In this document: positions 1 through 7,108 of the stretch, piece by piece
Layout: the number at the start of each line of letters is the position of its first letter
Numbering within the stretch: the stretch's first letter is position 1
Source of the DNA: Fibrobacter sp.
GTDB taxonomy: Bacteria; Fibrobacterota; Fibrobacteria; Fibrobacterales; Fibrobacteraceae
DNA: 39,605 nucleotides
Assembly (NCBI GenBank): GCA_017526585.1
Contig: JAFXRC010000066.1
Location: 1 to 39,605 of the forward strand
Direction: 5' to 3'
The notes under the pieces: generated by a model
What the model saw: only the letters and a program-made list of their open reading frames with translations
What the model was told of the DNA's origin: nothing
Databases searched by the model: none
Position numbers and translations under genes: made by a program

Positions 1-135
1 AGTCGGCAGTGACAACCAAGTCGGTTGAACTGTCAACCGGGATCGATATACCGGGGAAAAGGTGTAAACCGAGTCAGAGAAACTGTCAACCCGGTCAGTA
101 AAATCACCTAAAAAGTGTCAACCTTTTTCAGTGAT
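1..135. repeat. Repeated TGTCAACC motifs, possible insertion-sequence end
   Basis: No coding region is visible. The octamer TGTCAACC occurs at 31, 84 and 116, with weaker relatives at 10 and 63. Multiple short repeats with this spacing are typical of the transposase-binding ends of IS21-family elements, but no transposase gene lies inside the window, so the identification is only a suggestion. The element body would have to lie to the left of position 1. Confidence 0.3.
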
Positions 136-139
136 GGTC

Positions 140-317
140 ACCCTCCGGGTTTTGGCTTCGCCAAAATCTCTAAATCACGCAAAATTCGCTTCGCTCATGG
201 CGTGATTTAGTCGAACTCACGACTTCGTCGCTCGTTCCTGATCTCGCTATTTCCGGGAATAAAAAGAAAACCACCCTGTTGGGTGGTTTTTCTTTTTATC
301 GGAATAGCGAGATTAGA
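140..317. repeat. Diverged tandem unit A (hairpins plus tRNA-Pro 3' end)
   Basis: This unit begins with CCCTCCGGGTTTTGGCTT. It then carries an inverted repeat (AAATCACGC / GCGTGATTT), a fragment resembling the T-loop of tRNA-Pro (TCGAACTCAC), a terminator-like hairpin, and finally ATCGGAATAGCGAGATT, which is identical to the 3' end of the intact tRNA-Pro at 502-575. Unit B at 347-517 has the same order of parts. Confidence 0.6.
261..298. terminator. Bidirectional terminator-like hairpin in unit A
   Basis: The arms AAAACCACCC and GGGTGGTTTT flank a short loop, with an A-run on the left and a T-run on the right. It sits where the terminator of a tRNA would be, directly beside the duplicated tRNA-Pro 3' end. 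Confidence 0.7.
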
Positions 318-346
318 CAAAAGTTTCACTTCGTTTCAACTTTTGC

Positions 347-517
347 CCTCCGGGTTTTGGCTTGCGCCAAAATCTCTAACTTGCCCGATATTCGCTTTGC
401 TCATGGGGCAAGTTAGTCGAACTCACTTCGTGAGTTCTCATCTCGCGCTAGTTGCAATAAAAAAACGAAAGGACACCCAAATGGTGTCCTTTTCGTTTTT
501 ATCGGAATAGCGAGATT
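347..517. repeat. Diverged tandem unit B (hairpins plus tRNA-Pro 3' end)
   Basis: This is the second copy of the module seen at 140-317. It has the same CCCTCCGGGTTTTGGCTT start, an inverted repeat of different sequence (AACTTGCCC / GGGGCAAGTT), the TCGAACTCAC fragment, and a different terminator hairpin, and it ends in the 3' part of the intact tRNA-Pro gene. The stem sequences differ from unit A while keeping their pairing, which suggests the stems are selected or were exchanged as units. Confidence 0.6.
461..500. terminator. Terminator of tRNA-Pro
   Basis: The hairpin arms AAAGGACACC and GGTGTCCTTTT lie between an A-run and a T-run, immediately after the 3' end of the minus-strand tRNA-Pro. 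It could terminate in both directions. Confidence 0.8.
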
Positions 518-575
518 CGAACTCACGACCTCTTGCTCCCGAAGCAAGCGCTCTACCAGGCTGAGCTATATTCCG
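502..575 (-). tRNA. tRNA-Pro (anticodon CGG)
   Basis: On the minus strand the acceptor arms CGGAATA and TATTCCG pair fully. The D-stem is GCTC/GAGC, the anticodon stem CTTGC/GCAAG closes the loop TTCGGGA with anticodon CGG, and the T-stem GTGAG/CTCGC closes TTCGAAT. The discriminator base is A and no CCA is encoded. The acceptor start CGG is usual for bacterial tRNA-Pro. Two partial copies of its 3' end lie downstream at 300-317 and within unit B. Confidence 0.95.
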
Positions 576-653
576 GTTCGGTGGTCCAATAATAGAAAAA
601 AATGGAAAGAATTTAAAGGGGAAAGGCGCAAAAAAGTGAAAAAAGTCGAATTT

Positions 654-1121
654 TTATTTCTTGGCGGGCTTTCTGGGGGCTTTTGTCGGGGCGGGGCGCG
701 GTTTTCCGAGGATCATGATGCTCGAACCGGCGTTGTCGGGTTCGACTTTGTACAGCTGGATGCGGTTGCTCCATTCGGAACGCACCTTGCGGTCGATAAT
801 GCGCTTCACGTTGCCGTAGCTGGGGTTCCCGCCGCCGTGGATGACCCTGAGTATCTTGAGTCCCGCGATCATCAGGTCATCAATGCGCCGTTCCACGGCT
901 TCCGCGGCTTCGTCCGAGGTCATGCCGTGCAGGTCGATTTCGTCTTCGGGAACAGGAAGCTCCCAGGCGCTGGGATTGCGGCGCATTTTCCGCCCGCGCG
1001 GGGACCGCGCCGGGTGGACGGCGGCGGCCTCGGCTTGCTGCTGCATTTCCTTGTCCTTGTCTTCCATGTGGTGGCTGTTAATCCACTGCAGCTGGAATTC
1101 TTCTTCTTGATTCAATGGCAT
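654..1121 (-). CDS. Smr-domain protein (small MutS-related)
   Basis: The 155-residue protein has a basic and Gln-rich N-terminal half and a C-terminal Smr domain of about 80 residues. The domain begins with the family signature DLHGMT near residue 65 and continues with the hydrophobic strand ILRVIHGGGN. Smr domains, known from MutS2 C-termini and stand-alone proteins, are nucleases acting on DNA or on mRNA at stalled ribosomes. In classic members the second motif is G-x-G-x-H-S; here it reads HGGGNPSYG, so catalytic competence is uncertain. It stands alone, divergent from the binding-protein gene at 1255. Family call firm, function open. Confidence 0.85.
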   Translation of the reverse strand: MPLNQEEEFQLQWINSHHMEDKDKEMQQQAEAAAVHPARSPRGRKMRRNPSAWELPVPEDEIDLHGMTSDEAAEAVERRIDDLMIAGLKILRVIHGGGNPSYGNVKRIIDRKVRSEWSNRIQLYKVEPDNAGSSIMILGKPRPAPTKAPRKPAKK

Positions 1122-1189
1122 CGTGTGCTCTTTTTTGTAAAAAGATAGAATTTTTAGATAATTTTGCGTATTTTGCTCAAAATCCTTAA

Positions 1190-1217
1190 TTGGAAAACCA
1201 TTTCTTTTTACTATATT
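1190..1217 (+). promoter_or_regulatory. Predicted promoter of the binding-protein gene
   Basis: TTGGAA (1190-1195) and TATATT (1212-1217) are separated by 16 nt. Transcription would start near 1225, giving a leader of about 30 nt before the ATG at 1255. Confidence 0.6.
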
Positions 1218-1254
1218 GAGAAAAAGGTAAGTGTTTTATGAGGTATTTGTAAAG

Positions 1255-2079
1255 ATGAAAAAGCTTTGGGTGCTGGGGGCGCTCCTAGTATTTTTCTCGG
1301 CGTGTGAAAATTCCGAGGTTCCGGAAAATCGCGTTTTTTCGATTAATGACCTACTTCATAAGAAAGTGGGTGTTCAGACTGCCACGACGGCTGAAATTTA
1401 TGCAGCCGAGTATGGCTCCGATACCGCCAAGATAGAAACAGTTTCTTTTGAAACCCTGGAACAGTCGATTCAGGCTTTGCGCCGTGGAGAGCTGGATGCG
1501 GTCCTTTGCGACGATGCTCCCGCTGCGGTCTATGTGGCAAAAAATCCGACCCTTCGCATTCTGAATGAAGTTTTCAAGGAAGAATCCTACGCAGGGATTA
1601 TCGCAAAGCAGAATTGGGCTCTTCTCGATACGGTGAACATGGCGCTTATCCAGATGCGTGCCATGGGCGTCTACGATTCCATTTTCAATTCCTATATCGG
1701 CGGTGATGGCTCCTATCATATCAAGACTGGAAAAGTGAAGGGTCCCGCCCTCAAAGTGGCGACCAATGCGGAATTTCCTCCTTATGAATTCCGTACCGAA
1801 AAGGGCGCGCAGGGCATTGATATTGAAATTGCGCGCTACATTGCGGACTTCATGGAACGTCCGCTAGAAATCATCGACATCGACTTTGACGAAGTGATTG
1901 GTGCGGTGGATTCGGGTAAGGCTGATATCGGTCTTGCGGCTTTTTCTGTGACTGAAGAACGCGGAAAAATAGTCAATTTTACGGACAATTATGCCACATC
2001 CAAAATCGTGGTGGTAGTTCGTAGTGGCGAGACTGAATCGACTTTGCAGCGCATTAAGGATACGCTGTTCGGCGATTAA
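1255..2079 (+). CDS. Amino-acid-binding lipoprotein, SBP family 3, permuted domain order
   Basis: This is a 274-residue lipoprotein whose signal peptide ends in the lipobox FSAC (Cys17). I prefer this ATG over the upstream GTG at 1231 because the signal peptide begins here and GAGG precedes it by 11 nt. The body matches family-3 solute-binding proteins, but the halves are in reverse order. Residues 30-150 match the second lobe (KKVGVQTATT, ELDAVLCDDAPAA, closing helix MGVYDSIFNSYIGG). Residues 165-258 match the first lobe (LKVATNAEFPPYEF, SGKADIGLAAFSVTEER). Known ligand-contacting segments (FPPYEF, TEER, TATT, DDAP) are all present, so a working pocket is plausible. No permease or ATPase gene is adjacent, so it may serve a distant transporter or a sensor. 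Confidence 0.8.
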   Translation: MKKLWVLGALLVFFSACENSEVPENRVFSINDLLHKKVGVQTATTAEIYAAEYGSDTAKIETVSFETLEQSIQALRRGELDAVLCDDAPAAVYVAKNPTLRILNEVFKEESYAGIIAKQNWALLDTVNMALIQMRAMGVYDSIFNSYIGGDGSYHIKTGKVKGPALKVATNAEFPPYEFRTEKGAQGIDIEIARYIADFMERPLEIIDIDFDEVIGAVDSGKADIGLAAFSVTEERGKIVNFTDNYATSKIVVVVRSGETESTLQRIKDTLFGD

Positions 2080-2100
2080 CTTTTTCGGGTGAAAATTAGC

Positions 2101-2976
2101 CTAACCTCTAAAATTCTGGTGATAGTTCCAGCTCCACTGTTCCGGGTGGTCGGCTATCCATGTCTCGATTTTTTTGGAAATGTTCTCAACAAGTGATTCT
2201 GACTTGGGTGCGTAATAATTTTCGAATCGGATGACGATGCGATGCTTGGGACCGCATTCGGTCCATGTCCGGAAGGTGACGATTCCGGCTCCCATCTGGT
2301 TTATTTTTTGGGGGAGCCTCAGGTAAAGGGTGCTCTTGCGTCCGAAGAGCTCAACAGTGTTTCCTTTGGTGTTTCGCCCCTGGTCTACGACCATCGCCAG
2401 AATCCCATTCGAGTTGCCTTTTTTCGAAAACAGGTTGCGGATGAGCCGTCCTGTTTCTTCGGGGTGGTATTCGGTTAGGTGTGGGTCGCTGCGGAGATCC
2501 TGTAACACTTTGCGAAAAGCCGGATCGCCGACGGAGTCTGTAATCAGGTGAACATTCTCGCTATAGCGGCAGAGGCTACGGTGCAAAAGCTCGAACGCCC
2601 CTTGGTGGATGCTGATGGCGGCGATGGGACCCTGCCGGAGTGCATCTCGGATGATGTCCTCGTTTTCGAAGACGATTCGCTGCTCGACACTTTTGAAGCG
2701 GGCGAGTCCACGGTACGAATCTAGCGCATTCCAGAAGATGCCCTTGAATACATCGCACGGCGTTGTTTTTTGCAGCGGGAATGGTTCACCGTTTGCGAAA
2801 TGTTCTTTGTAAAGTCGAGCTTTTTCAAGGTGCTCCACGACGCGTCCGTAGGCGCGTCTGGTATGCAGAGCCTTGTATACCGGGAACGCGATTTTGAAAA
2901 GCGCCGAATAGAAAACATCCGGCGTTCGCAGCAGGATGTTCATCATTGTCTTGTATGCGATGATTTTTACTCGCAT
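2101..2976 (-). CDS. LpxL/HtrB-like lipid A acyltransferase
   Basis: The 291-residue protein belongs to the lysophospholipid acyltransferase superfamily, LpxL/HtrB branch, which adds secondary acyl chains to lipid A precursors at the inner membrane. The catalytic H-x4-D/E motif appears as HQGAFE (His124, Glu129). VVDQGRNTKG and the C-terminal block IETWIADHPEQWSWNYHQNF are characteristic of the family. The N-terminus is hydrophobic (residues 11-35), fitting a membrane anchor. It lies 18 nt downstream of the UAP-type gene, with GGA nine bases before the ATG, and is probably co-transcribed with it. Exact acyl donor and acceptor position cannot be read from sequence. Confidence 0.85.
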   Translation of the reverse strand: MRVKIIAYKTMMNILLRTPDVFYSALFKIAFPVYKALHTRRAYGRVVEHLEKARLYKEHFANGEPFPLQKTTPCDVFKGIFWNALDSYRGLARFKSVEQRIVFENEDIIRDALRQGPIAAISIHQGAFELLHRSLCRYSENVHLITDSVGDPAFRKVLQDLRSDPHLTEYHPEETGRLIRNLFSKKGNSNGILAMVVDQGRNTKGNTVELFGRKSTLYLRLPQKINQMGAGIVTFRTWTECGPKHRIVIRFENYYAPKSESLVENISKKIETWIADHPEQWSWNYHQNFRG

Positions 2977-2994
2977 AGAATTCCGAATCTAGGA

Positions 2995-4326
2995 TTATTC
3001 GTCGAATTCCAGGATGTTCCTGCCGAGTTCGCGCTCGAATACGCGGCGGCTGAGTCCTTCGCCGGCGTAGCTCAGCGTGGGGGAGACTTCGTAGAGCTTG
3101 CCCGGCTTTACTTCGACATGAGCCTTGCGGAGCCAATCGCGGTGCAGCTTTCCAATCATTTCGCGGGCGGTTTTCGGGGAGTCGTTTCCGTCGGCATTCT
3201 TGACCGGGGCGAATTCTTCTTCGCGGATAACGCCGAACGGCATCATCGTGCCCAGCTGCGGGAAGGCGTCGAACAGGAACTGCTCGAACTTCCAGCACTT
3301 TTCGATGCCGCAGACGGTCTTTCTGGCGGTGTGCCACGGAAGCTTACTCGTCTGCAACTTGCGGAGCCCTTCAATTTTGAACAAGTGAATGGCGATGTTC
3401 CCGCCGTCAAAGGTGAGGCTGCCGTCGGCGTTGGTCATGTCGCGGTAGCTTTCGGGAAGGTCGCTGTATTCGACGACGCCCGGCTTGTTGTTCTGCAGCG
3501 CAAAGATGCCCACCTTCTCGTTCGGACCAGCTTTGTGGACCACTTTCGATGCGGACATGCTGCGGCCTTCGCTGGCAAGTGCCCCGATAAATGCGGGGTC
3601 GCAAATGCGGCAAAGGGCATTGTCGACGCTGTAAAGGAATACATAGCGCACACCTTTCTCGATTAGCCAGGCGAGGGTGCCACTCTGGGCGAGTGCCCTG
3701 AAGCAGCCGCCGTTGCCATCGGGGACAAGAGCTAGACGGTCGTTGTCGATGACGGCTTTGCCCTCTGGAGTCAATGCGCAGATGGTTCCCTGTTCAAAGA
3801 ATCGGATGTTTTCGCGGGCGTAGCCGAAGAAGTTATGCTCGGTGAAAAAGTTGACGGTAGCCTCGTGGTTCAGAGGGCTTGTCATGATGCACCACGGAAT
3901 CGGGTGACCGACTTGCGCGGCGAGGTTTTGCAGTCTTTCCGCCTGCAGCTGGAACAGACTCTTGTGGCTGGGCAGCCCGATGTCGAACATTCCCTTGGGT
4001 CCTTCAAAACCCAGGCGCGAACCCTGTCCGCCAGCAACGAGGAATGCTGCGACTTGACCTTTTCCGAGTAGAATCTCTCCGGTTTCTTTCCAGAAGTCGT
4101 AGCGAAGGTCGTCTACGGCAATCTTGAACGGCATCGGCTTCAGGTCCTTGGAAACGTTGTCTTCGAGCGACGCGTTCGACTTTTCGGTATAGAGAGCCTT
4201 GAGCTCCGCCCAGTCCTGGCTCTGGATGTCCCGTTCCAATTTTTTTCGGGCGTCTCCCATTAATGTTTCAAGGTGTTTTGCCAGCTCCTGCTGACCTGCT
4301 GCGTTCAAAGATTCAATCATATCCAT
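2995..4326 (-). CDS. UAP/UDPGP-family nucleotidyltransferase (probable UDP-N-acetylhexosamine pyrophosphorylase)
   Basis: This 443-residue enzyme is of the eukaryote-like UDP-sugar pyrophosphorylase family. It joins UTP with a hexosamine 1-phosphate (or hexose 1-phosphate), releasing pyrophosphate. The nucleotide loop is AGGQGSRLG (98-106), followed by PKGMFDIGLPSHKSLFQLQ, the substrate motif PDGNGG, YSVDNALCRICDPAFIG, and KVVHKAGPNEKVGIF. These match UAP1-type enzymes better than plain glucose-1-phosphate uridylyltransferases. A longer frame to 4398 runs through the promoter. I place the start at 4326 because a TATATT box lies 7 nt upstream and the leading MDMIESLNAAGQQ fits the usual helical start. 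There is no Shine-Dalgarno, so the transcript may be leaderless. Confidence 0.85.
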   Translation of the reverse strand: MDMIESLNAAGQQELAKHLETLMGDARKKLERDIQSQDWAELKALYTEKSNASLEDNVSKDLKPMPFKIAVDDLRYDFWKETGEILLGKGQVAAFLVAGGQGSRLGFEGPKGMFDIGLPSHKSLFQLQAERLQNLAAQVGHPIPWCIMTSPLNHEATVNFFTEHNFFGYARENIRFFEQGTICALTPEGKAVIDNDRLALVPDGNGGCFRALAQSGTLAWLIEKGVRYVFLYSVDNALCRICDPAFIGALASEGRSMSASKVVHKAGPNEKVGIFALQNNKPGVVEYSDLPESYRDMTNADGSLTFDGGNIAIHLFKIEGLRKLQTSKLPWHTARKTVCGIEKCWKFEQFLFDAFPQLGTMMPFGVIREEEFAPVKNADGNDSPKTAREMIGKLHRDWLRKAHVEVKPGKLYEVSPTLSYAGEGLSRRVFERELGRNILEFDE

Positions 4327-4333
4327 GGACCGT

Positions 4334-4339
4334 AATATA
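4334..4339 (-). promoter_or_regulatory. -10 box of the UAP-type gene
   Basis: TATATT on the minus strand ends 7 nt before the ATG at 4326, which puts the expected transcription start at or next to the start codon. Confidence 0.5.
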
Positions 4340-4406
4340 GAAATATTGCATTCAAAAAACGAACCGTATAAAAGGCGGTATGTTTGGGGGCTGTCCATTT
4401 TTTCTA

Positions 4407-4412
4407 TATAAT
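4407..4412 (+). promoter_or_regulatory. -10 box of trmO
   Basis: TATAAT ends 5 nt before the GTG at 4418. Together with the box at 4334-4339 it forms a compact divergent promoter region of under 80 nt. Confidence 0.55.
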
Positions 4413-4417
4413 CCAGC

Positions 4418-5131
4418 GTGAATCAGTTAGACGAAATTACCTTCAAGGTGGTGGCCCGTATCCGGAGCGATTTCCACGATAAGTTTGGAATTCCTCGACA
4501 GAGTGGGCTCCTGAAGAACTTGCGTTCGACAATCGTTTTTGAACCGGAATACAGAAATGTCGATGCTCTGCGCGGTCTAGAGGGCTTTAGTCACTTGTGG
4601 CTGCTGTGGATTTTTTCGGAGAACGTGCGTGACTCCTGGAAGCCGACGGTGCGCCCGCCCAGGCTTGGCGGTAATACTCGGCTGGGAGTGTTTGCGACCC
4701 GCAGCAGTTTTAGGCCGAATCCGCTTGCCATGAGCTGCGTAAAAATTGAGCGCATTGACTTGGATGGGGAAGGCGCCCCGACCATTACGGTCAGCGGAGC
4801 CGATCTGATGGACGGAACGCCTATTGTCGACATCAAGCCGTATCTGCCTTACACCGATTCTGTTCCCGATGCGCTCGGTGGCTTTGCCGAAGCCGTTCGC
4901 TTCAACAAGCTCGTCGTGGATTTCTCTGACGAGGCGCAGGTCGCGCTGGATGCGCATTTCCCCGAAGAAAAAAAGGCAGCTCTTGTGGAGCTGCTTTCCG
5001 AAGATCCGCGGCCCGCGTACCAGAGGTCCGCCGACCGCATTTACGGCATCAGGTTCGCCGGCTTTGAAATCAAGTTTCAAGTGCAGGGCGACCACCTGAC
5101 GGTCGTCGCTATTTTACCATTACAGCCTTAG
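4418..5131 (+). CDS. trmO: tRNA (adenine37-N6)-methyltransferase TrmO (TsaA/YaeB family)
   Basis: The 237-residue protein fits TrmO, which uses S-adenosylmethionine to methylate N6 of t6A37 in threonine tRNAs. The N-terminal TsaA beta-barrel domain covers residues 8-150. Conserved blocks are FGIPRQSGL, LEGFSHLWLLWIF, RPPRLGG, TRSSFRPNPLAMS and LMDGTPIVDIKPYLPY. The C-terminal 90 residues, ending around RSADRIYGIRF, match the extra domain of the longer E. coli-type proteins. The start is GTG at 4418; later starts would remove the first strand. The gene has no Shine-Dalgarno. Its 3' end overlaps the convergent esterase gene by 23 nt. Confidence 0.93.
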   Translation: MNQLDEITFKVVARIRSDFHDKFGIPRQSGLLKNLRSTIVFEPEYRNVDALRGLEGFSHLWLLWIFSENVRDSWKPTVRPPRLGGNTRLGVFATRSSFRPNPLAMSCVKIERIDLDGEGAPTITVSGADLMDGTPIVDIKPYLPYTDSVPDALGGFAEAVRFNKLVVDFSDEAQVALDAHFPEEKKAALVELLSEDPRPAYQRSADRIYGIRFAGFEIKFQVQGDHLTVVAILPLQP

Positions 5132-6341
5132 TGGCCTTGAATCCTTCGCCCAGGGCACTCACTACGTAGCGTCCGGCCGGGAGTCTGCCTGCAAGCATTA
5201 GGGTGTTGGCTCCGGCGTAGTTTCCGCTCAAGTCAAGTACTTCCTTGCCGAGGCTAGAGTAAACCTTGACGGTGAGCAGTCCAGCCTTTGCAACGCTCAG
5301 CTGTATATCGCCAGTCTTGGTAATTGAGAGCGAACCGCCTGCAAAATTTTCCACCTGGGTGAAGCCCATTCCGTTTTCAGACGAAGAAGATCCTTCGACG
5401 GAGGTCTCGCTAGAACTCGATGCAACTTCGCTGCTGCTCGATTCGGCTACGCTGCTGCTGGATTCGGCTACGCTGCTACTCGATTCAGCAGCGGGCTTGA
5501 GCTTGTCGCCCAACACCTCGATCATCTTTTCGGCGTAGCGCTTACCGAAGTCGCGGTATTCCTGCGAGGTGAAGTGCACGTTCTGGCCATCGCCTAAGGC
5601 CTGGTTGAACCCTTCGGAAGACACCACGTAGAAGTTCTTGGACTGCTGCGGAAGCTTGGCAATGTTGTTGTTTGCACCTTTGCTTACGCCCGTGCGCAGG
5701 ACCTCGCCCGCAAGGAACGGAATGTCGTTACCGAGGTCCAAATCCTTGATAATGTTGTCGTAGACCTTCTTGACCGCAGAAGGCCACTGGCCGTCACCGG
5801 CGTCCGTTTCGCCTTGGTGGAAGATAATGCCCTTGATGACTCCGTCTTCTTGAGCCTTCTTGGCCATTTCAATCAAGCGTCCGTAGGGGTTTCCGCCGTA
5901 GGCGTTGATACGCTGGATCATCCAGCTCTGGCCCTGCTGCGAACTGACATAACTTTTATAGTTATCCTTGTCGAACAGCTTGATGCTGCAGCCAGCAACC
6001 GCGACAGAGATGATACCCACCTTGATCTGGGAATCGGCCTTTTCGACCATCGTGCGGCCGAAGTAGTCGGCCGGGCCAAGCTTTGCCCCCTGGCAGTGTG
6101 CCAGCGGCGGGGTTGCCTTGATCCATTTTCCCTTGGACGCACCCTGGTTACAGGATCCTCCATCTGCGGACCAGAGCAACTGGAAACGCTCATCAACAGA
6201 CCTGTCCTGATCACCGATATCGCCCTGGCCTTCCATGTTGGACTGGCCGAAAGCGAGATAGATGTGAAAATTAGGGTCGGGGGCTGCGTTTACTTGAGAG
6301 AGAGCCATTGCGAATGCTGCTCCTAAAAGAATTTTCTTCAT
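5109..6341 (-). CDS. Secreted carbohydrate esterase family 6 (acetylxylan esterase-like) with sorting tail
   Basis: This is a 410-residue secreted esterase. The start at 6341 is chosen because GGAG lies 7 nt upstream and a signal peptide follows (MKKILLGAAF, cleavage near Ala19-Ala20). The catalytic domain, about residues 24-280, belongs to the SGNH-like CE6/sialate O-acetylesterase fold. The nucleophile is in GQSNMEG (Ser34), the oxyanion block is HQGETD (175-180), and a His is in NVHFTSQEYRDFG (His256). Residues 286-322 are a poly-Ser linker of repeated AESSSSV units. The final 80 residues resemble type IX-type sorting tails (VKVYSSLGKEVLDLSG, LPAGRYVV). It probably removes acetyl groups from xylan outside the cell. 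Confidence 0.88.
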   Translation of the reverse strand: MKKILLGAAFAMALSQVNAAPDPNFHIYLAFGQSNMEGQGDIGDQDRSVDERFQLLWSADGGSCNQGASKGKWIKATPPLAHCQGAKLGPADYFGRTMVEKADSQIKVGIISVAVAGCSIKLFDKDNYKSYVSSQQGQSWMIQRINAYGGNPYGRLIEMAKKAQEDGVIKGIIFHQGETDAGDGQWPSAVKKVYDNIIKDLDLGNDIPFLAGEVLRTGVSKGANNNIAKLPQQSKNFYVVSSEGFNQALGDGQNVHFTSQEYRDFGKRYAEKMIEVLGDKLKPAAESSSSVAESSSSVAESSSSEVASSSSETSVEGSSSSENGMGFTQVENFAGGSLSITKTGDIQLSVAKAGLLTVKVYSSLGKEVLDLSGNYAGANTLMLAGRLPAGRYVVSALGEGFKATKAVMVK

Positions 6342-6431
6342 AATATACTCCAAACAACGGGAAAAAGTTCCCTGCTTCTGAAAATAATCCAATATTATGG
6401 ATAGAATTTGATTGTAAACTTTATTATGTTG

Positions 6432-6461
6432 TTGATTTTTACAACAAGAATTTCTTATATT
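6432..6461 (+). promoter_or_regulatory. Predicted promoter of the 6.5 kb lipoprotein
   Basis: TTGATT (6432-6437) and TATATT (6456-6461) are separated by 18 nt, with the ATG 23 nt after the -10 box. This lies in the 143-nt region shared with the divergent esterase gene. Confidence 0.6.
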
Positions 6462-6484
6462 CAAGAAAAAACTCGAGGTTCTTT

Positions 6485-7033
6485 ATGAATAAGAAAATTT
6501 TTCTTTCTGTTGCAGCGGCTGCCCTTCTTGCGGCATCCCTGACGGCATGCGGTGATTCTTCCACTAGCGCCAAGTCTTCTAAGGTAGAAGACTGTGCCGC
6601 GGGTCTTACAAAGGAATGCCTGGAAGGCGAATGGAGCTTTATCGGCATTTCTAACTTGCTCGATACGGCTGGAGCTATCCGTCCGGATTACAATTTCTCG
6701 AACGCTCCGGGAAAGCTGATTCTTAAGTCGACGACTCCCGCCGATTCCTTTGAATTCCATCTCCCTGCAGCCAGCGTAAATGCGATGCAGCCTGACTGTA
6801 CTCCGCTGTTTGGTACATGGAGCGTTGCGCAGAACACGCTCACGATGGAATTGGGCAAGTTTACGATGGGCTGCCTCCAGTTTGGAGAAAGGAGCATGAC
6901 CTTCAATCCTACTCTGAAAATCAAGGGCAATGTTGTTGAACTCTCCCTCCAGAAACTCTGGTTCATGAAGACGGAATTTGACGACGAAGAAACAAAGATG
7001 GGAAGTGCTGAAGTCTTCTCTATCACCGATTGA
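6485..7033 (+). CDS. Lipoprotein of unknown function
   Basis: This is a 182-residue predicted lipoprotein. A Lys-containing N-terminus (MNKKIFLS), an Ala-rich hydrophobic stretch and the lipobox LTAC put the modified Cys near residue 22, followed by a Ser-rich tether. The mature part is about 150 residues with alternating polar and hydrophobic strands and four Cys, beginning LTKECLEGEWSF. The LEGEW-type opening is reminiscent of lipocalin-like outer-membrane lipoproteins, but I see no firm family match. It lies between two secreted plant-wall enzymes on the opposite strand and has its own promoter and terminator. Confidence 0.75.
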   Translation: MNKKIFLSVAAAALLAASLTACGDSSTSAKSSKVEDCAAGLTKECLEGEWSFIGISNLLDTAGAIRPDYNFSNAPGKLILKSTTPADSFEFHLPAASVNAMQPDCTPLFGTWSVAQNTLTMELGKFTMGCLQFGERSMTFNPTLKIKGNVVELSLQKLWFMKTEFDDEETKMGSAEVFSITD

Positions 7034-7056
7034 TAATTCATCGATTTGTTCAACAG

Positions 7057-7087
7057 AAAAAGTCCTCGGCAAAACCGAGGACTTTTT
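7057..7087. terminator. Bidirectional terminator between convergent genes
   Basis: AGTCCTCGG and CCGAGGACT pair around CAAAA, with a T-run on the right and an A-run on the left. It separates the lipoprotein gene from the convergent GH74 gene. Confidence 0.85.
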
Positions 7088-7108
7088 TGTGTGTATTTGG
7101 AACTTGTT

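Noticed and set aside
636..1148. A 170-codon plus-strand frame opposite the Smr gene
   Set aside because: The minus strand encodes the DLHG-containing Smr domain; the plus-strand translation is low-information.
1231..1254. GTG start for the binding protein at 1231
   Set aside because: It would add eight residues before the Lys-rich start of a clear lipoprotein signal; the ATG at 1255 fits better.
5109..5131. The 23-nt overlap of trmO and the esterase gene as a possible misannotated end
   Set aside because: Both stop codons are clear and both C-termini look natural; short convergent overlaps are ordinary.
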